From: Bacillota bacterium
GTDB taxonomy: Bacteria > Bacillota > Clostridia > Lachnospirales > Lachnospiraceae
Length of the DNA stretch: 11,453 nucleotides
NCBI GenBank assembly: GCA_023435505.1
Contig: JAEYRR010000227.1
Location: 1 to 11,453 of the forward strand
Reading direction: 5' to 3'
Shown one piece after another: positions 1 through 7,919 of this stretch. Both the position numbers and the translations under genes were made by a program. Position 1 is the stretch's first letter; every line of letters begins with the position of its first letter. The notes below the pieces were generated by a model. That model was not told the origin of the DNA, did no database searches, and saw nothing but the letters and a program-made list of their open reading frames with translations.

Positions 1-170
1 TTGATAACATGGGAAACTTTTCTTCCACCTATGGTTCTTTGACCGCCATAGTCCTCTTATTGTTATGGGTTTATTTCTGTATGTATATTCTCTTTATTGG
101 AGCTGAAATCAATGCTTATTTAAAGGACCATAACATCTTCTGTATATTACACAAAGGGCCGACGAAGTAA
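1..170 (+). CDS. YihY/BrkB-family inner membrane protein, C-terminal part only
   Basis: This is the 3' end of a gene that begins before the window; the reading frame starts at base 3 and ends with TAA at 168-170. The visible 55 residues contain a YGSL stretch, one strongly hydrophobic segment (roughly AIVLLLLWVYFCMYILFIG) and then GAEINAYL. That pattern, YGSL followed by a membrane helix and a GAEIN(A) end, is typical of the C-terminus of the YihY/virulence factor BrkB family, once misnamed RNase BN. These are polytopic membrane proteins without a firmly established function. The tail after the last helix is short (about 17 residues). The stop codon lies inside the loop of the terminator hairpin that follows. 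The identification rests on a short fragment but the motif is distinctive. Confidence 0.75.
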   Translation, partial: DNMGNFSSTYGSLTAIVLLLLWVYFCMYILFIGAEINAYLKDHNIFCILHKGPTK

Positions 171-186
171 TGTTCGTCAGCCCTTT
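153..186. terminator. Shared hairpin terminator between convergent genes
   Basis: Bases 153-166 (AAAGGGCCGACGAA) pair with 173-186 over 14 positions with a single C/A mismatch, leaving a 6-base loop. The hairpin lies between the converging brkB-like gene (+) and the SpoIID/LytB gene (-). The outer A/T pairs give a short run of U on either strand but no long U tract, so efficiency is uncertain. The + strand stop codon falls in the loop. Confidence 0.7.
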
Positions 187-212
187 ATTGATTCACTAGA
201 TTCTCTTCATCC

Positions 213-2630
213 CTAATAGATATATCCTAATGCAATACCACTATAGAAATGTTTTAAAATGGTTTCATAATTCTTTCCTTGTTTGACAAGTGCCTTGACT
301 CCATTTTGACTCATACCCACTCCAAGACCATAACCACCGCCGAACAATGTCACTCCTTTATTATCCTTGTTCTTTTCGATTACAAAGAACGTGCTTGGAA
401 GTAAACTAAGATTAGAAATTGTGCTTCCATCTAGTCTAGATACTGCATCATAGGTTGGACTCAGTAATTGACGGAGGAAGGATTCTGATTTCACCTTCAC
501 TGTATTCTTTGAACCTGATATGATGACCTCTGTTACTAGCCCACTTTTCTGTCTCTTTGAAACTGTTATGGACTTAATGTCACCTACCGTAGAAATATAC
601 TTCTCTTGATATTTTCCATCTTTGTCCTTGGTTAACACATAGGATGGGTTACTCTTATATAGACTTGCAAGATTAGCCTCCACCATTTTCTTTAAATCTT
701 TGTTAGAGAAGGAGACACTCCAACGATACCATGGAAATTCTTTTTCATAGGCATCCTCATCGGTGCTTGTTATAAACTTCTTAAAGACAGCTTCGTCTGA
801 ATAATCCACATCCTTCGTCAAATCAGAACCTTGATATTTCCCAGTCAAGTAAGGTAGTTTTGCATTACTTGCCCATACATAATCTACATCGGCTGTAAGG
901 CCACAGGAAGTAGAAAAGTAATAGGCAAACACCACTTCATTATCATACTGCAATACTTGACCATAGGTTGCTTTCACAGCTTCTATGGATAACTCATTCT
1001 CCTGTTGATTGTTATAAACCTGGTATTTGGTACTATCATCTACATGGGCACCATATTTACTACAAGAATTGGCCACCAGATGGTTATAGGCATAGCTTCT
1101 GGCACATACAGCCTGAACCTTTAATGCTTCCAGTCCATAACTGGTAGGCATCTCACTAGGAATTACTGCATACAGATACTCTTCTAGTGGCAACTCATTT
1201 ACCAACGTAAACCCGCTTTCTGAGTAAGCCACCTCAATCGTTCCTCTGTAACTCGGATTACCATAGCTGCGTTTCAGACTAAGTATCTTAATCCGTCCTT
1301 CTTCCTTGTCGGATTTCACACTTAATCTTCCCTTTACCAGATACTTACTTGATTTCTCAATCGCGACCTCTTCTCCTGCTTTAAAGCTCTTCTTCTTATC
1401 CCCATAAGATATTGTAAATGGGCTATCTGAGGTAACTTTTACAGTATTGTGGTAATAAGAGGTAAAATTACTGTTATTTAAAATTATGCGGATATCTTTT
1501 GCTGTAATCTTCTGAGTAATCAGGGCGGCACAGATTTTTCCTGCACTTACGACAAAGTCCGTATTCTCATACCCCACCAGGACTGCATTAGTCATTTCCA
1601 TAGCCGGTTCATCATAAATCCTATATACTCGGTAGTTGCTGTCCAGTGGTATCTTTCCATACCCCTCTAACTCAATGTAATCGTCTTTTGCCACCAACAC
1701 TTTACCCCTAATAATATCCGGTTTCAGAGTAATGCTTTGTACTAATTTATCCTTTACCACAACATCTGCAACATGATTGGCAACTTTCTGATCTATAGGA
1801 TTTTTTAGTGTAAAGGTACGTTGCACTCCATTTATAAAAATATCAAGCTCTTTCTCATTTTGTTTCACAACCCAAACATTGTTTAACGTTTTTTCAACCT
1901 GTGGGACAGCATTGACATAAAGAATTTCTTTGTCCCTGACGTAAGCATAAATGGTGCAGTCAATGTACTCATCCATGGATAAACCCATGTCTGCGAATTG
2001 TCCGGCGTCTGTTACAACGGTAAACGGTGCCAAACTATTAATATTCTCATCTGTTCCAACCACATATAGTTCCTTCATCTGAAGAGCACTACTCAGGTCA
2101 GAACCCTCCTGTATAGAATATACTTTATCTATGAGATAGGAATATACCAAGAGAAAATCGTCCCAGCTGATTTCATTCTTCTGCTCAGGATCCGACCATA
2201 TAGTCGGGAACTGTCGCTGTAGCTCCTCAAACTTCTGCGCTTTCACAACCCTGGTAAGCAAGTTTTTGACGTCTCCAAAAGTCACCTTTTTTTGCGGTTC
2301 AAAGTTCTGGTTCGATTCCACAAACAGAGTTTCCAAATCCATCCCACAAAGCCCATTGATATAACGATAATACCAGACATCCTCTTTAATATCAGGATAA
2401 GACATCAGTTTTTCCATCTGATTCAAGTCATCATCTGAGTATTTTAGCAAGGAAAGCATTTTTGCAAGATACGCCCTGGTAATACCTGTCTCCTGTGGTT
2501 TCTTAACAGTTGTCTCCATAATCGGCTCTGCTGAATTTTGAATGCGCTCTGAAACATTTATGATAAATACAGATGTCATTATGACCGCACATATTACTAT
2601 TAAAATTATCTTTACCCTATTATTTAACAT
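213..2630 (-). CDS. Membrane-anchored SpoIID/LytB-domain protein with SLH-like N-terminal region
   Basis: The 805-residue protein starts at ATG 2630 behind AGGTG (2636-2640, 5 bases away). Residues about 7-26 form one hydrophobic anchor, so most of the chain should be outside the membrane. Residues about 50-127 look like a degenerate S-layer homology repeat (ITRAYLAKML, then PDIKEDVWYYRYI, then FEPQKKVTFGDVKNLL). The C-terminal third is a SpoIID/LytB domain: NELPLEEYLYAVIPSEMP with E493 in the position of the SpoIID catalytic glutamate, then LEALKVQAVCARSYAY, a YFSTSCG segment near 576, and GVGMSQNG at 770-777. SpoIID enzymes are lytic transglycosylases acting on denuded peptidoglycan; LytB relatives enhance amidases. 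The protein is more than twice the length of sporulation SpoIID (about 340 residues). The usual DTTHCQVY zinc-site segment reads DDSTKYQVY (531-539), and the usual H before GVGMSQ is L769. It is therefore probably a LytB-like cell wall protein rather than SpoIID itself. Residues about 180-450 are not recognised. Confidence 0.85.
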   Translation of the reverse strand: MLNNRVKIILIVICAVIMTSVFIINVSERIQNSAEPIMETTVKKPQETGITRAYLAKMLSLLKYSDDDLNQMEKLMSYPDIKEDVWYYRYINGLCGMDLETLFVESNQNFEPQKKVTFGDVKNLLTRVVKAQKFEELQRQFPTIWSDPEQKNEISWDDFLLVYSYLIDKVYSIQEGSDLSSALQMKELYVVGTDENINSLAPFTVVTDAGQFADMGLSMDEYIDCTIYAYVRDKEILYVNAVPQVEKTLNNVWVVKQNEKELDIFINGVQRTFTLKNPIDQKVANHVADVVVKDKLVQSITLKPDIIRGKVLVAKDDYIELEGYGKIPLDSNYRVYRIYDEPAMEMTNAVLVGYENTDFVVSAGKICAALITQKITAKDIRIILNNSNFTSYYHNTVKVTSDSPFTISYGDKKKSFKAGEEVAIEKSSKYLVKGRLSVKSDKEEGRIKILSLKRSYGNPSYRGTIEVAYSESGFTLVNELPLEEYLYAVIPSEMPTSYGLEALKVQAVCARSYAYNHLVANSCSKYGAHVDDSTKYQVYNNQQENELSIEAVKATYGQVLQYDNEVVFAYYFSTSCGLTADVDYVWASNAKLPYLTGKYQGSDLTKDVDYSDEAVFKKFITSTDEDAYEKEFPWYRWSVSFSNKDLKKMVEANLASLYKSNPSYVLTKDKDGKYQEKYISTVGDIKSITVSKRQKSGLVTEVIISGSKNTVKVKSESFLRQLLSPTYDAVSRLDGSTISNLSLLPSTFFVIEKNKDNKGVTLFGGGYGLGVGMSQNGVKALVKQGKNYETILKHFYSGIALGYIY

Positions 2631-2911
2631 CCCATCACCTATTTGTCTTTTCTAAGGAGAATTCTCCCCGCATACCATCTTGAAAATAATCGTATACTTA
2701 ACTTATTATATTTTAATACTGTCCATATTATGTTGGATAAGCCCTAAAAAGATATTACATGATGAACTACTACAAATTACCATACTTGTATTTTAACACT
2801 TTTATATCGTAATTTCACCATTAATAGATAATATTAGAGTAAGTATATGCTATTTTTTCAAACATATTCCTTATTATTCGAGTCAATCCCTTAGTTTGTC
2901 CACATAGATAA
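2631..2911. other. AT-rich intergenic region upstream of the SpoIID/LytB gene
   Basis: This stretch separates the SpoIID/LytB gene from the terminator of the Gld operon and must hold the promoter for the former. A TATAAT on the - strand at 2710-2705 is present, but no acceptable -35 box lies 16-18 bases upstream, so a sigma-A promoter is not established and an alternative sigma factor is possible. A perfect 12-base palindrome is present at 2656-2667. No convincing open reading frame or structured RNA was seen. Confidence 0.5.
2656..2667. repeat. Perfect 12-bp palindrome GGAGAATTCTCC
   Basis: GGAGAATTCTCC reads identically on both strands and begins 26 bases upstream of the SpoIID/LytB start codon. 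It could be an operator, or a chance palindrome; there is no loop, so it would not form an RNA hairpin within one molecule. Confidence 0.35.
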
Positions 2912-2946
2912 AAAAAACTTTCCGGAGTAAATCCGGAAAGTTTTTT
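2912..2946. terminator. Terminator of the Gld-type operon, symmetric
   Basis: Bases 2912-2926 pair perfectly with 2932-2946 (15 bp, core ACTTTCCGGA/TCCGGAAAGT) with loop GTAAA. An A run (2911-2917) and a T run (2941-2946) flank the core, so the element would work in either direction. It begins 3 bases beyond the stop codon of the DUF4340 gene (2950-2952), which makes it the obvious end of that - strand operon. Confidence 0.92.
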
Positions 2947-2949
2947 ATT

Positions 2950-4326
2950 CTATAAGTTCTCTAATGTATGAATCAGATCATCAATGCTTCTCTTATCTAC
3001 AAGAAAATAAGTGAATCCTTCATGATGCATAGCATAATAATTAGCATCATACTCAAGAAAGCTGTAATTACTAACCGTATTATCTGTGTCCGTCAAACTG
3101 ATTGTACATCTTGGATTATTTGTACTTACTTCCTTTTCTGCTTCTTCCTTAATCTTAACCAAAGTTAACTTACCATAGATGGTTCCTATATCAGAAGCAC
3201 TTTTTTCAACACCATTAATCTTGTAACTATCCTTAAGCATCTGTATGTCGTAAGTTTTGCCTTCAGCACTTATATTTAACTTACTAAATGCAGAAATACT
3301 CTTATTAAACAACGAATAATCAACATAGTCAAAAGCATTGACATTAGTATATAAATCTATAGTATTTACGCCCATCGTATACACACTCTCAGAATCATTT
3401 AGCCTTACATAATAAAGGCTGCCATCCTCATTGGTTTTACCAATAGAAAGCTTAAGCGTATGATCTGTGGTTTTACTATCATCACTATCCTTTGTAAAAT
3501 ATTCCAGATATACTTCAGAAGTAGGCTTATCTAATCCATACTGGCTAAAATCCTTGCAGTTATAATCTATGTTCTCTAAGAATCGATACGACACATAATT
3601 GGACGCCAAGTTGTTCATATTATTGGAATCCATTTTAACCCCTAAGGCGTAAGGCTTTGTAATACCCCAAGTCTCGGTATCCTTATCCTGTGCTGCATCA
3701 ATCATTACTTTACCGTCCTTGGTTATACGAATCTTCGTTACATTGTTCGCATTTACATCACTTACAACCGCCAACTTAGTAATGGTGTTCAAGTTCGCAC
3801 TGAACAAACTATAGTAACCCTCCGGCAGAATATAGATGCCTGGGTAGCCTTGCACAATAGCATAACATCCACCATCAGAGGTTACCACATTGGTTCCTGT
3901 TGAGTAGGAGTAGGTTGCACCATCCTCAAGCTTTAAAGTAACCGTTAGTGCAGGTTTATCCAACCGAAGATCTGCCAGCTTATCCTGATTCTCAGATACC
4001 ACCTTAGAAGCTGTCATCTCCTTGAATCTGTCTACCATATCCTGAACCTTATCCTGATCCAGTGGGCGTTCTTTCTCAGACTCCACCTTCCATATATCAT
4101 CCTCTTTAATCAGGGTATACTCCTCCCCGTCTATTAAGTAGGTTAAGGTCTTTGCCTTGCTAGTATCAATCTGTATCAGCTTTGTATCACCCGATTCGGA
4201 TTTATCCTTTTCGGACTTCTCCGCTATTCCTTTTGCTACGAAATACCCTATTAATAATACAATAATGACAAGAAAGAGAACGATCATAGTAAATGCTTGT
4301 GATTTCTTCTTTTTCTTCTTTGCCAT
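2950..4326 (-). CDS. DUF4340-domain membrane-anchored protein, last gene of Gld-type ABC operon
   Basis: A 458-residue protein starts at ATG 4326 behind AGGAGG (4335-4340, 8 bases away). Its start overlaps the gldG-like stop codon by one base (TAATG), implying translational coupling. A lysine-rich N-terminus (MAKKKKKKSQ) precedes one membrane helix at about 11-31, so by the positive-inside rule the rest lies outside. Three similar units follow at about 58-176, 197-330 and 346-458. Each shows an I-or-L...dG.xY start, and the first two share a W-containing strand and an LDKP motif (122-125 and 265-268). This is the DUF4340 pattern, a family commonly found beside GldF/GldG-type transporter genes but without a known function. 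From the context it should be an extracytoplasmic partner of the GldA-F-G complex. No catalytic residues are recognised. Confidence 0.85.
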   Translation of the reverse strand: MAKKKKKKSQAFTMIVLFLVIIVLLIGYFVAKGIAEKSEKDKSESGDTKLIQIDTSKAKTLTYLIDGEEYTLIKEDDIWKVESEKERPLDQDKVQDMVDRFKEMTASKVVSENQDKLADLRLDKPALTVTLKLEDGATYSYSTGTNVVTSDGGCYAIVQGYPGIYILPEGYYSLFSANLNTITKLAVVSDVNANNVTKIRITKDGKVMIDAAQDKDTETWGITKPYALGVKMDSNNMNNLASNYVSYRFLENIDYNCKDFSQYGLDKPTSEVYLEYFTKDSDDSKTTDHTLKLSIGKTNEDGSLYYVRLNDSESVYTMGVNTIDLYTNVNAFDYVDYSLFNKSISAFSKLNISAEGKTYDIQMLKDSYKINGVEKSASDIGTIYGKLTLVKIKEEAEKEVSTNNPRCTISLTDTDNTVSNYSFLEYDANYYAMHHEGFTYFLVDKRSIDDLIHTLENL

Positions 4327-5906
4327 TAAGCTCTCCTCCTTCTCATATACCAGATCAGGAATCCTGCTGCCAATAAAGCGATAGGAACAACCACAATCAG
4401 TACCACAGTATAAAATACGGTATCAGAATCTGTAGTATTAACGTAGGTCTCTACCATGCTTCTCTTCGGAATAGATAATCCTGTTTTCTGCCCGCTAAGA
4501 TAGGAAATCGTATTATTGAGAAGGGTTACATTTCCAAAGTTCTCAACCTGAACAAATTGGTCTTCCGTTACATAACTGGAGGAGAATACTACCATTTCTG
4601 AAGTTTTACCTTCAAATATATCTGATACCATCACTCCAGCATCAAAAGGTCCCATTACATCAGTATCTTCCTTCTCATAAGTTGTCATACTGGAAGGATC
4701 CGCTGTCTTACAGTAAGCATCTGTTGAGGTAGTTAACAGCTTTTCAATTGTAAGGGTAGCTCTACCACTGATTTCCTGTATTCCCTGTGCATATGGCATC
4801 ATAATCGGATTTGTATCATTAGTGATACCAAATGTAATGTTGTTGCTACTGGTAACATCTGCATAAGACATATATGGGATACCACCACCACTATGGCTGC
4901 TATCTTCCATTACTACGCCTTCCGTAACCTGGAGTCCATAATACTTCATAAATTCATTGAAATTCGTCATATTTCTTCCCATGTAGTTTAACATGACTAC
5001 GGCTTTTCCACCGCCCTGCAAATAAGTCTTAATTGCAGCAATCTCAGTCTCGGAATAATCCGTCGTTGGTCCACAGATATATAAGATATCACAATCTTCT
5101 GGTATGGTAACAGTTTCTGCTTTGTCTCCAGAAAGACCATTACCTAGTCCATCATCAGTAGTTGCATCGCCAACACTTCTGATATTTAATGTTTCCACTT
5201 CAGTACCAAGCTTTTCAAACTCATTCTTTAGGTAATCACTGATACTAGTTTCACCATGTCCGGTAACGGCATAAATTTTACTTTTTTTAGCATTGGTTAC
5301 TGTTTGTACTGCAGAAGTAATCTGACCCTCTACATCAATAGCAGTAACAGTCGGATCTGTGGCATTTCCATTATATACTTCTGTGTAGTCCAGACTATAC
5401 ATCTGACCATATGGAATATATTTGTAATTTCCATTAGTTTCATTAACGACAACGATACTATTACTGTTTATTTGTGTTCCTGTACCTGCATATTTTGTAG
5501 CAAAGTCAGGATAAAGGATAGGATCCTTATATACTACTTTGATGTTGTCAGATAACTCTTCGTATTTATCAACGATGTTCTTAAAGATAGAAACCTCTTT
5601 GCCATTTTCGACAATATAATATATCTTGACTTCATCCTTTATGTCCTTAACCACTTTCTTAGTCTGATCAGTAAGGGTATAGGTACTTTCTTGCGTAACA
5701 TCTATTTTAAAGTCAAACTGTCCCACAATCATATTCACCAATACAACTGCAACCAGTATAAATACAATAAAAATACTGCTGAAGGCACCTCCACGGAATT
5801 TCCTGCTAGTGAACTGCCCTTTCATCGTTTCCTTTAGAGATTTCTTTTGCTCTTTCTTTTTATTAATGACAATAGAAATCTTTTCTTGTTCTTTATTCTC
5901 TCCCAT
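4326..5906 (-). CDS. GldG-like ABC transporter auxiliary protein
   Basis: The open frame extends to ATG 5933, but I choose ATG 5906 (526 residues). It has AGGAGG at 5915-5920 with 8-base spacing, while the upstream ATG overlaps the gldF-like gene by 10 bases and has only a weak site. A basic cytoplasmic N-terminus (NKKKEQKKSLKETMKGQ, FTSRKFRG) leads into a membrane helix at about 41-62. Then follow FDFKIDVTQESTYTLTDQT and a long extracytoplasmic part containing the VTGHGE motif. A second helix at about 499-520 ends in the basic tail RRRRA. This layout matches the GldG/ABC-type auxiliary family (two terminal helices around a GATase-like domain). In Bacteroidetes, GldG works with GldA and GldF in gliding; in Clostridia the role is unknown, so the name describes homology only. 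It sits 17 bases after the permease gene and is coupled to the DUF4340 gene. Confidence 0.87.
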   Translation of the reverse strand: MGENKEQEKISIVINKKKEQKKSLKETMKGQFTSRKFRGGAFSSIFIVFILVAVVLVNMIVGQFDFKIDVTQESTYTLTDQTKKVVKDIKDEVKIYYIVENGKEVSIFKNIVDKYEELSDNIKVVYKDPILYPDFATKYAGTGTQINSNSIVVVNETNGNYKYIPYGQMYSLDYTEVYNGNATDPTVTAIDVEGQITSAVQTVTNAKKSKIYAVTGHGETSISDYLKNEFEKLGTEVETLNIRSVGDATTDDGLGNGLSGDKAETVTIPEDCDILYICGPTTDYSETEIAAIKTYLQGGGKAVVMLNYMGRNMTNFNEFMKYYGLQVTEGVVMEDSSHSGGGIPYMSYADVTSSNNITFGITNDTNPIMMPYAQGIQEISGRATLTIEKLLTTSTDAYCKTADPSSMTTYEKEDTDVMGPFDAGVMVSDIFEGKTSEMVVFSSSYVTEDQFVQVENFGNVTLLNNTISYLSGQKTGLSIPKRSMVETYVNTTDSDTVFYTVVLIVVVPIALLAAGFLIWYMRRRRA

Positions 5907-5914
5907 GCTAATCT

Positions 5915-5920
5915 CCTCCT
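5915..5920 (-). promoter_or_regulatory. Ribosome binding site deciding the gldG-like start
   Basis: AGGAGG on the - strand lies 8 bases before ATG 5906 and downstream of the gldF-like stop codon. It supports 5906 over the upstream in-frame ATG at 5933. Confidence 0.85.
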
Positions 5921-5923
5921 TTC

Positions 5924-6787
5924 CTAGTTCCATCTCTTCTTCTTAATTACCTGAATGGTAAGCAGGAGGAACATGGCAATGATGCTAATAAAATAAAGAA
6001 TAGCATTTAAATCCAGTATACCATTGGCAAAATTATCGTACTTTTCACTGATGGAAAATACATTAAGAATCTTAGCTACTATTCCATCATACAAGGTTGG
6101 TTTTACGAAATAAATAATCGCTGCTAAAGCCTCTCCAAGTATGCCAATAATCATGGTTATGATAACATTGTGCATAGCCAGCTGTGCTATTAAGCAAACC
6201 AACACAACCAATGCACAAATAAAGATCCATGCTGTTCTATGGTCAGTAGGAATCATACCTGCAATACCTGGCATGATTTGGTTAACTAAAAGAGCAATCG
6301 CTGTAACAATCAATGCGATTACCTGATTTTCCGTTACAGAAGATATAAACAAGCCTAACGACATATAGGTAGCCCCTAACAGAATAAATCCTAGGAGAGA
6401 ACTATAAGCTGTAGCAAAATTAACTGCACCGTATTGTGAAATGATTAACGGATAGAAAGCTGTTAACACCATAGGTAATAAATACATGGTATATGCAGCA
6501 AAATATTTACCCATTACAATTTTGGAAACAGAGATTGGAGAGGTCAGTAAAAGCTGATCTGTCTTCTGTTTCTTCTCCTCAGCAATTAAACGCATCGTAA
6601 GAATTGGTATTAAAATAATGTATAAAAACCGAATATCCCTTAGTACGTATTCAAATTTGGAATATGCAGTTTGAATGTTGTATACCACAAAATAGATTCC
6701 TATAACTGCCAGAAATAGGGCAGCATAGATAAATCCGATCATTGTTGTAAAATAGGAACGTAGCTCTTTTTTATAAATAGCCAACAT
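5924..6787 (-). CDS. GldF-like ABC-2 type permease
   Basis: A 287-residue polytopic membrane protein. It starts at ATG 6787, two bases after the stop of the ATPase gene, behind AGGAGG with about 10-base spacing. It begins with IYKKELRSYF, the usual amphipathic entry of ABC-2 permeases. About six hydrophobic segments follow (near 17-37, 53-67, 97-115, 127-150, 158-176 and 186-220, with a last one near 258-281). The first cytoplasmic loop carries RLIAEEKKQKTDQLLLTSPIS, the family hallmark (R-xx-EEK-xx-T-xx-LL-xx-P). It should be the membrane channel part of the transporter energised by the neighbouring ATPase; a permease dimer is usual in this class. The substrate cannot be told from sequence. 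Confidence 0.88.
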   Translation of the reverse strand: MLAIYKKELRSYFTTMIGFIYAALFLAVIGIYFVVYNIQTAYSKFEYVLRDIRFLYIILIPILTMRLIAEEKKQKTDQLLLTSPISVSKIVMGKYFAAYTMYLLPMVLTAFYPLIISQYGAVNFATAYSSLLGFILLGATYMSLGLFISSVTENQVIALIVTAIALLVNQIMPGIAGMIPTDHRTAWIFICALVVLVCLIAQLAMHNVIITMIIGILGEALAAIIYFVKPTLYDGIVAKILNVFSISEKYDNFANGILDLNAILYFISIIAMFLLLTIQVIKKKRWN

Positions 6788-6789
6788 GT

Positions 6790-7809
6790 CTACTCTTCCT
6801 CCTTTTCAATCTTGTCTTCCTCTACTGTGACAGTTTCCTCATAAGCTGCCTCTTCTTCTATTACATCCTCTTCATAGTTCTCTGTTTGAGTCAGCTTTAA
6901 GAAGATGTCTTCCAGTGATAAGGTCTGTAACTTCATCTCGTAGATTGGAAGCTTTTCTTCTGCCAAAAGGTTAAAGACTTCTTCGCGAACGTCCCGCTCT
7001 TCCTCTGGATACAGTACCATACTACAAATTCCATCTGTTTCCTCAATTTCATTAACTGTTGTAGTAGTTGTCATTCTGCCAAGGACCTCTTTTACCTTGT
7101 CCATTGATCCTTTCACAGACAATCTCAAGCTAGGATTCTTATTAGCTTCCTCGGATAACTGCTCCGGAGTAGCATCAGCAATGAGCCTACCTTTATTAAT
7201 AATAATGATACGTTCACAAACAGCACTTATTTCAGAAAGAATATGAGAACTTAAAATAACGGTATGTTTCTCACTTAGTTTATGTATCAGATCACGAATT
7301 TCAATAATCTGCTTTGGGTCTAATCCAACCGTAGGTTCATCCAGAATAATCAGGTCAGGATAACCTACAAGTGCACCTGCAATACCTACCCTTTGTCTAT
7401 AACCTTTAGATAGATGACGAATCAGCCTGTCCTTAACCTCTTCCAGCTTTGTATCTAAGATAATCTGTTTGATCTGTTCGCGACGTAGCTTCTTGTCAAC
7501 AGATTTTAATTCCGCAACAAACTGAAGATACTCAACTACTGTCATATCCATGTATACAGGTGGCTGTTCAGGCAGATAACCAATTAGCTTCTTAGCCTCC
7601 TCTGGCTCCTCAAATATGTCATATCCATCGATGGTGACGGACCCCTCTGTAGCTGACAGATAGCCAGTCATTACATTCATTGTGGTTGATTTACCAGCAC
7701 CATTTGGCCCTAAGAAACCAACAATCTCCCCTTTTTCAACTGTGAAGTTAATATTATCTACTGCCAGATAATTACCATACCTCTTCACTAGATTTTTTAC
7801 TTCAATCAA
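6790..7809 (-). CDS. GldA-like ABC transporter ATP-binding protein
   Basis: I start the protein at TTG 7809 (339 residues): AAGGAGG lies 7 bases upstream and the sequence then begins LIEVKNLVKRYG, the normal start of such ATPases. The further ATG at 7866 would add 19 unlikely residues. All nucleotide-binding motifs are present: Walker A GPNGAGKST (34-42), Q-loop Q82, signature LSKGYRQ (133-139), Walker B LIILDE (153-158) and switch histidine H189. The last ~100 residues form the accessory C-terminal domain seen in CcmA/GldA-type ATPases, and the final ~25 residues are strongly acidic (EEDVIEEE, EETVTVEEDKIEKEEE). It should hydrolyse ATP on the inner face to drive the GldF/GldG-like membrane partners encoded directly downstream. 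First gene of the operon, with its own promoter near 7920-7948. Confidence 0.92.
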   Translation of the reverse strand: MIEVKNLVKRYGNYLAVDNINFTVEKGEIVGFLGPNGAGKSTTMNVMTGYLSATEGSVTIDGYDIFEEPEEAKKLIGYLPEQPPVYMDMTVVEYLQFVAELKSVDKKLRREQIKQIILDTKLEEVKDRLIRHLSKGYRQRVGIAGALVGYPDLIILDEPTVGLDPKQIIEIRDLIHKLSEKHTVILSSHILSEISAVCERIIIINKGRLIADATPEQLSEEANKNPSLRLSVKGSMDKVKEVLGRMTTTTTVNEIEETDGICSMVLYPEEERDVREEVFNLLAEEKLPIYEMKLQTLSLEDIFLKLTQTENYEEDVIEEEAAYEETVTVEEDKIEKEEE

Positions 7810-7816
7810 TGTGATT

Positions 7817-7823
7817 CCTCCTT
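7817..7823 (-). promoter_or_regulatory. Ribosome binding site deciding the TTG start of gldA-like gene
   Basis: AAGGAGG on the - strand is 7 bases before TTG 7809. No comparable site precedes the ATG at 7866. Confidence 0.88.
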
Positions 7824-7919
7824 CATTACATATATAATGCAATAAATAAAATACCTTTTGTAACATAATAATAATAAAATAAGTATTTTCTGTGAACTAA
7901 TAAAAAAAACTAGCGCTTA

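Noticed and set aside
213..2630. Naming this gene spoIID
   Set aside because: Its length, SLH-like N-terminal part and altered zinc-site segment argue against the sporulation protein; only the domain is supported.
2705..2726. Sigma-A promoter for the SpoIID/LytB gene from TATAAT (2710-2705) and TGGACA (2726-2721)
   Set aside because: The two boxes are only about 10 bases apart on the - strand, too close for a promoter, and nothing like TTGACA lies at 16-18 bases.
5256..5555. 99-codon + strand open frame inside the gldG-like gene
   Set aside because: It lies antisense to a well supported gene, gives a low-complexity protein and lacks a ribosome site; it is a shadow frame. The same applies to the other + strand frames within 2968-4384, 6141-6326 and 8129-8968.
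5907..5933. Upstream ATG (5933) as the start of the gldG-like gene
   Set aside because: It overlaps the permease gene by 10 bases and has only a weak purine stretch before it; ATG 5906 has AGGAGG at the right distance.
7810..7866. ATG at 7866 as the start of the gldA-like gene
   Set aside because: The extra 19 residues do not belong to the family, and the strong AAGGAGG points to TTG 7809.
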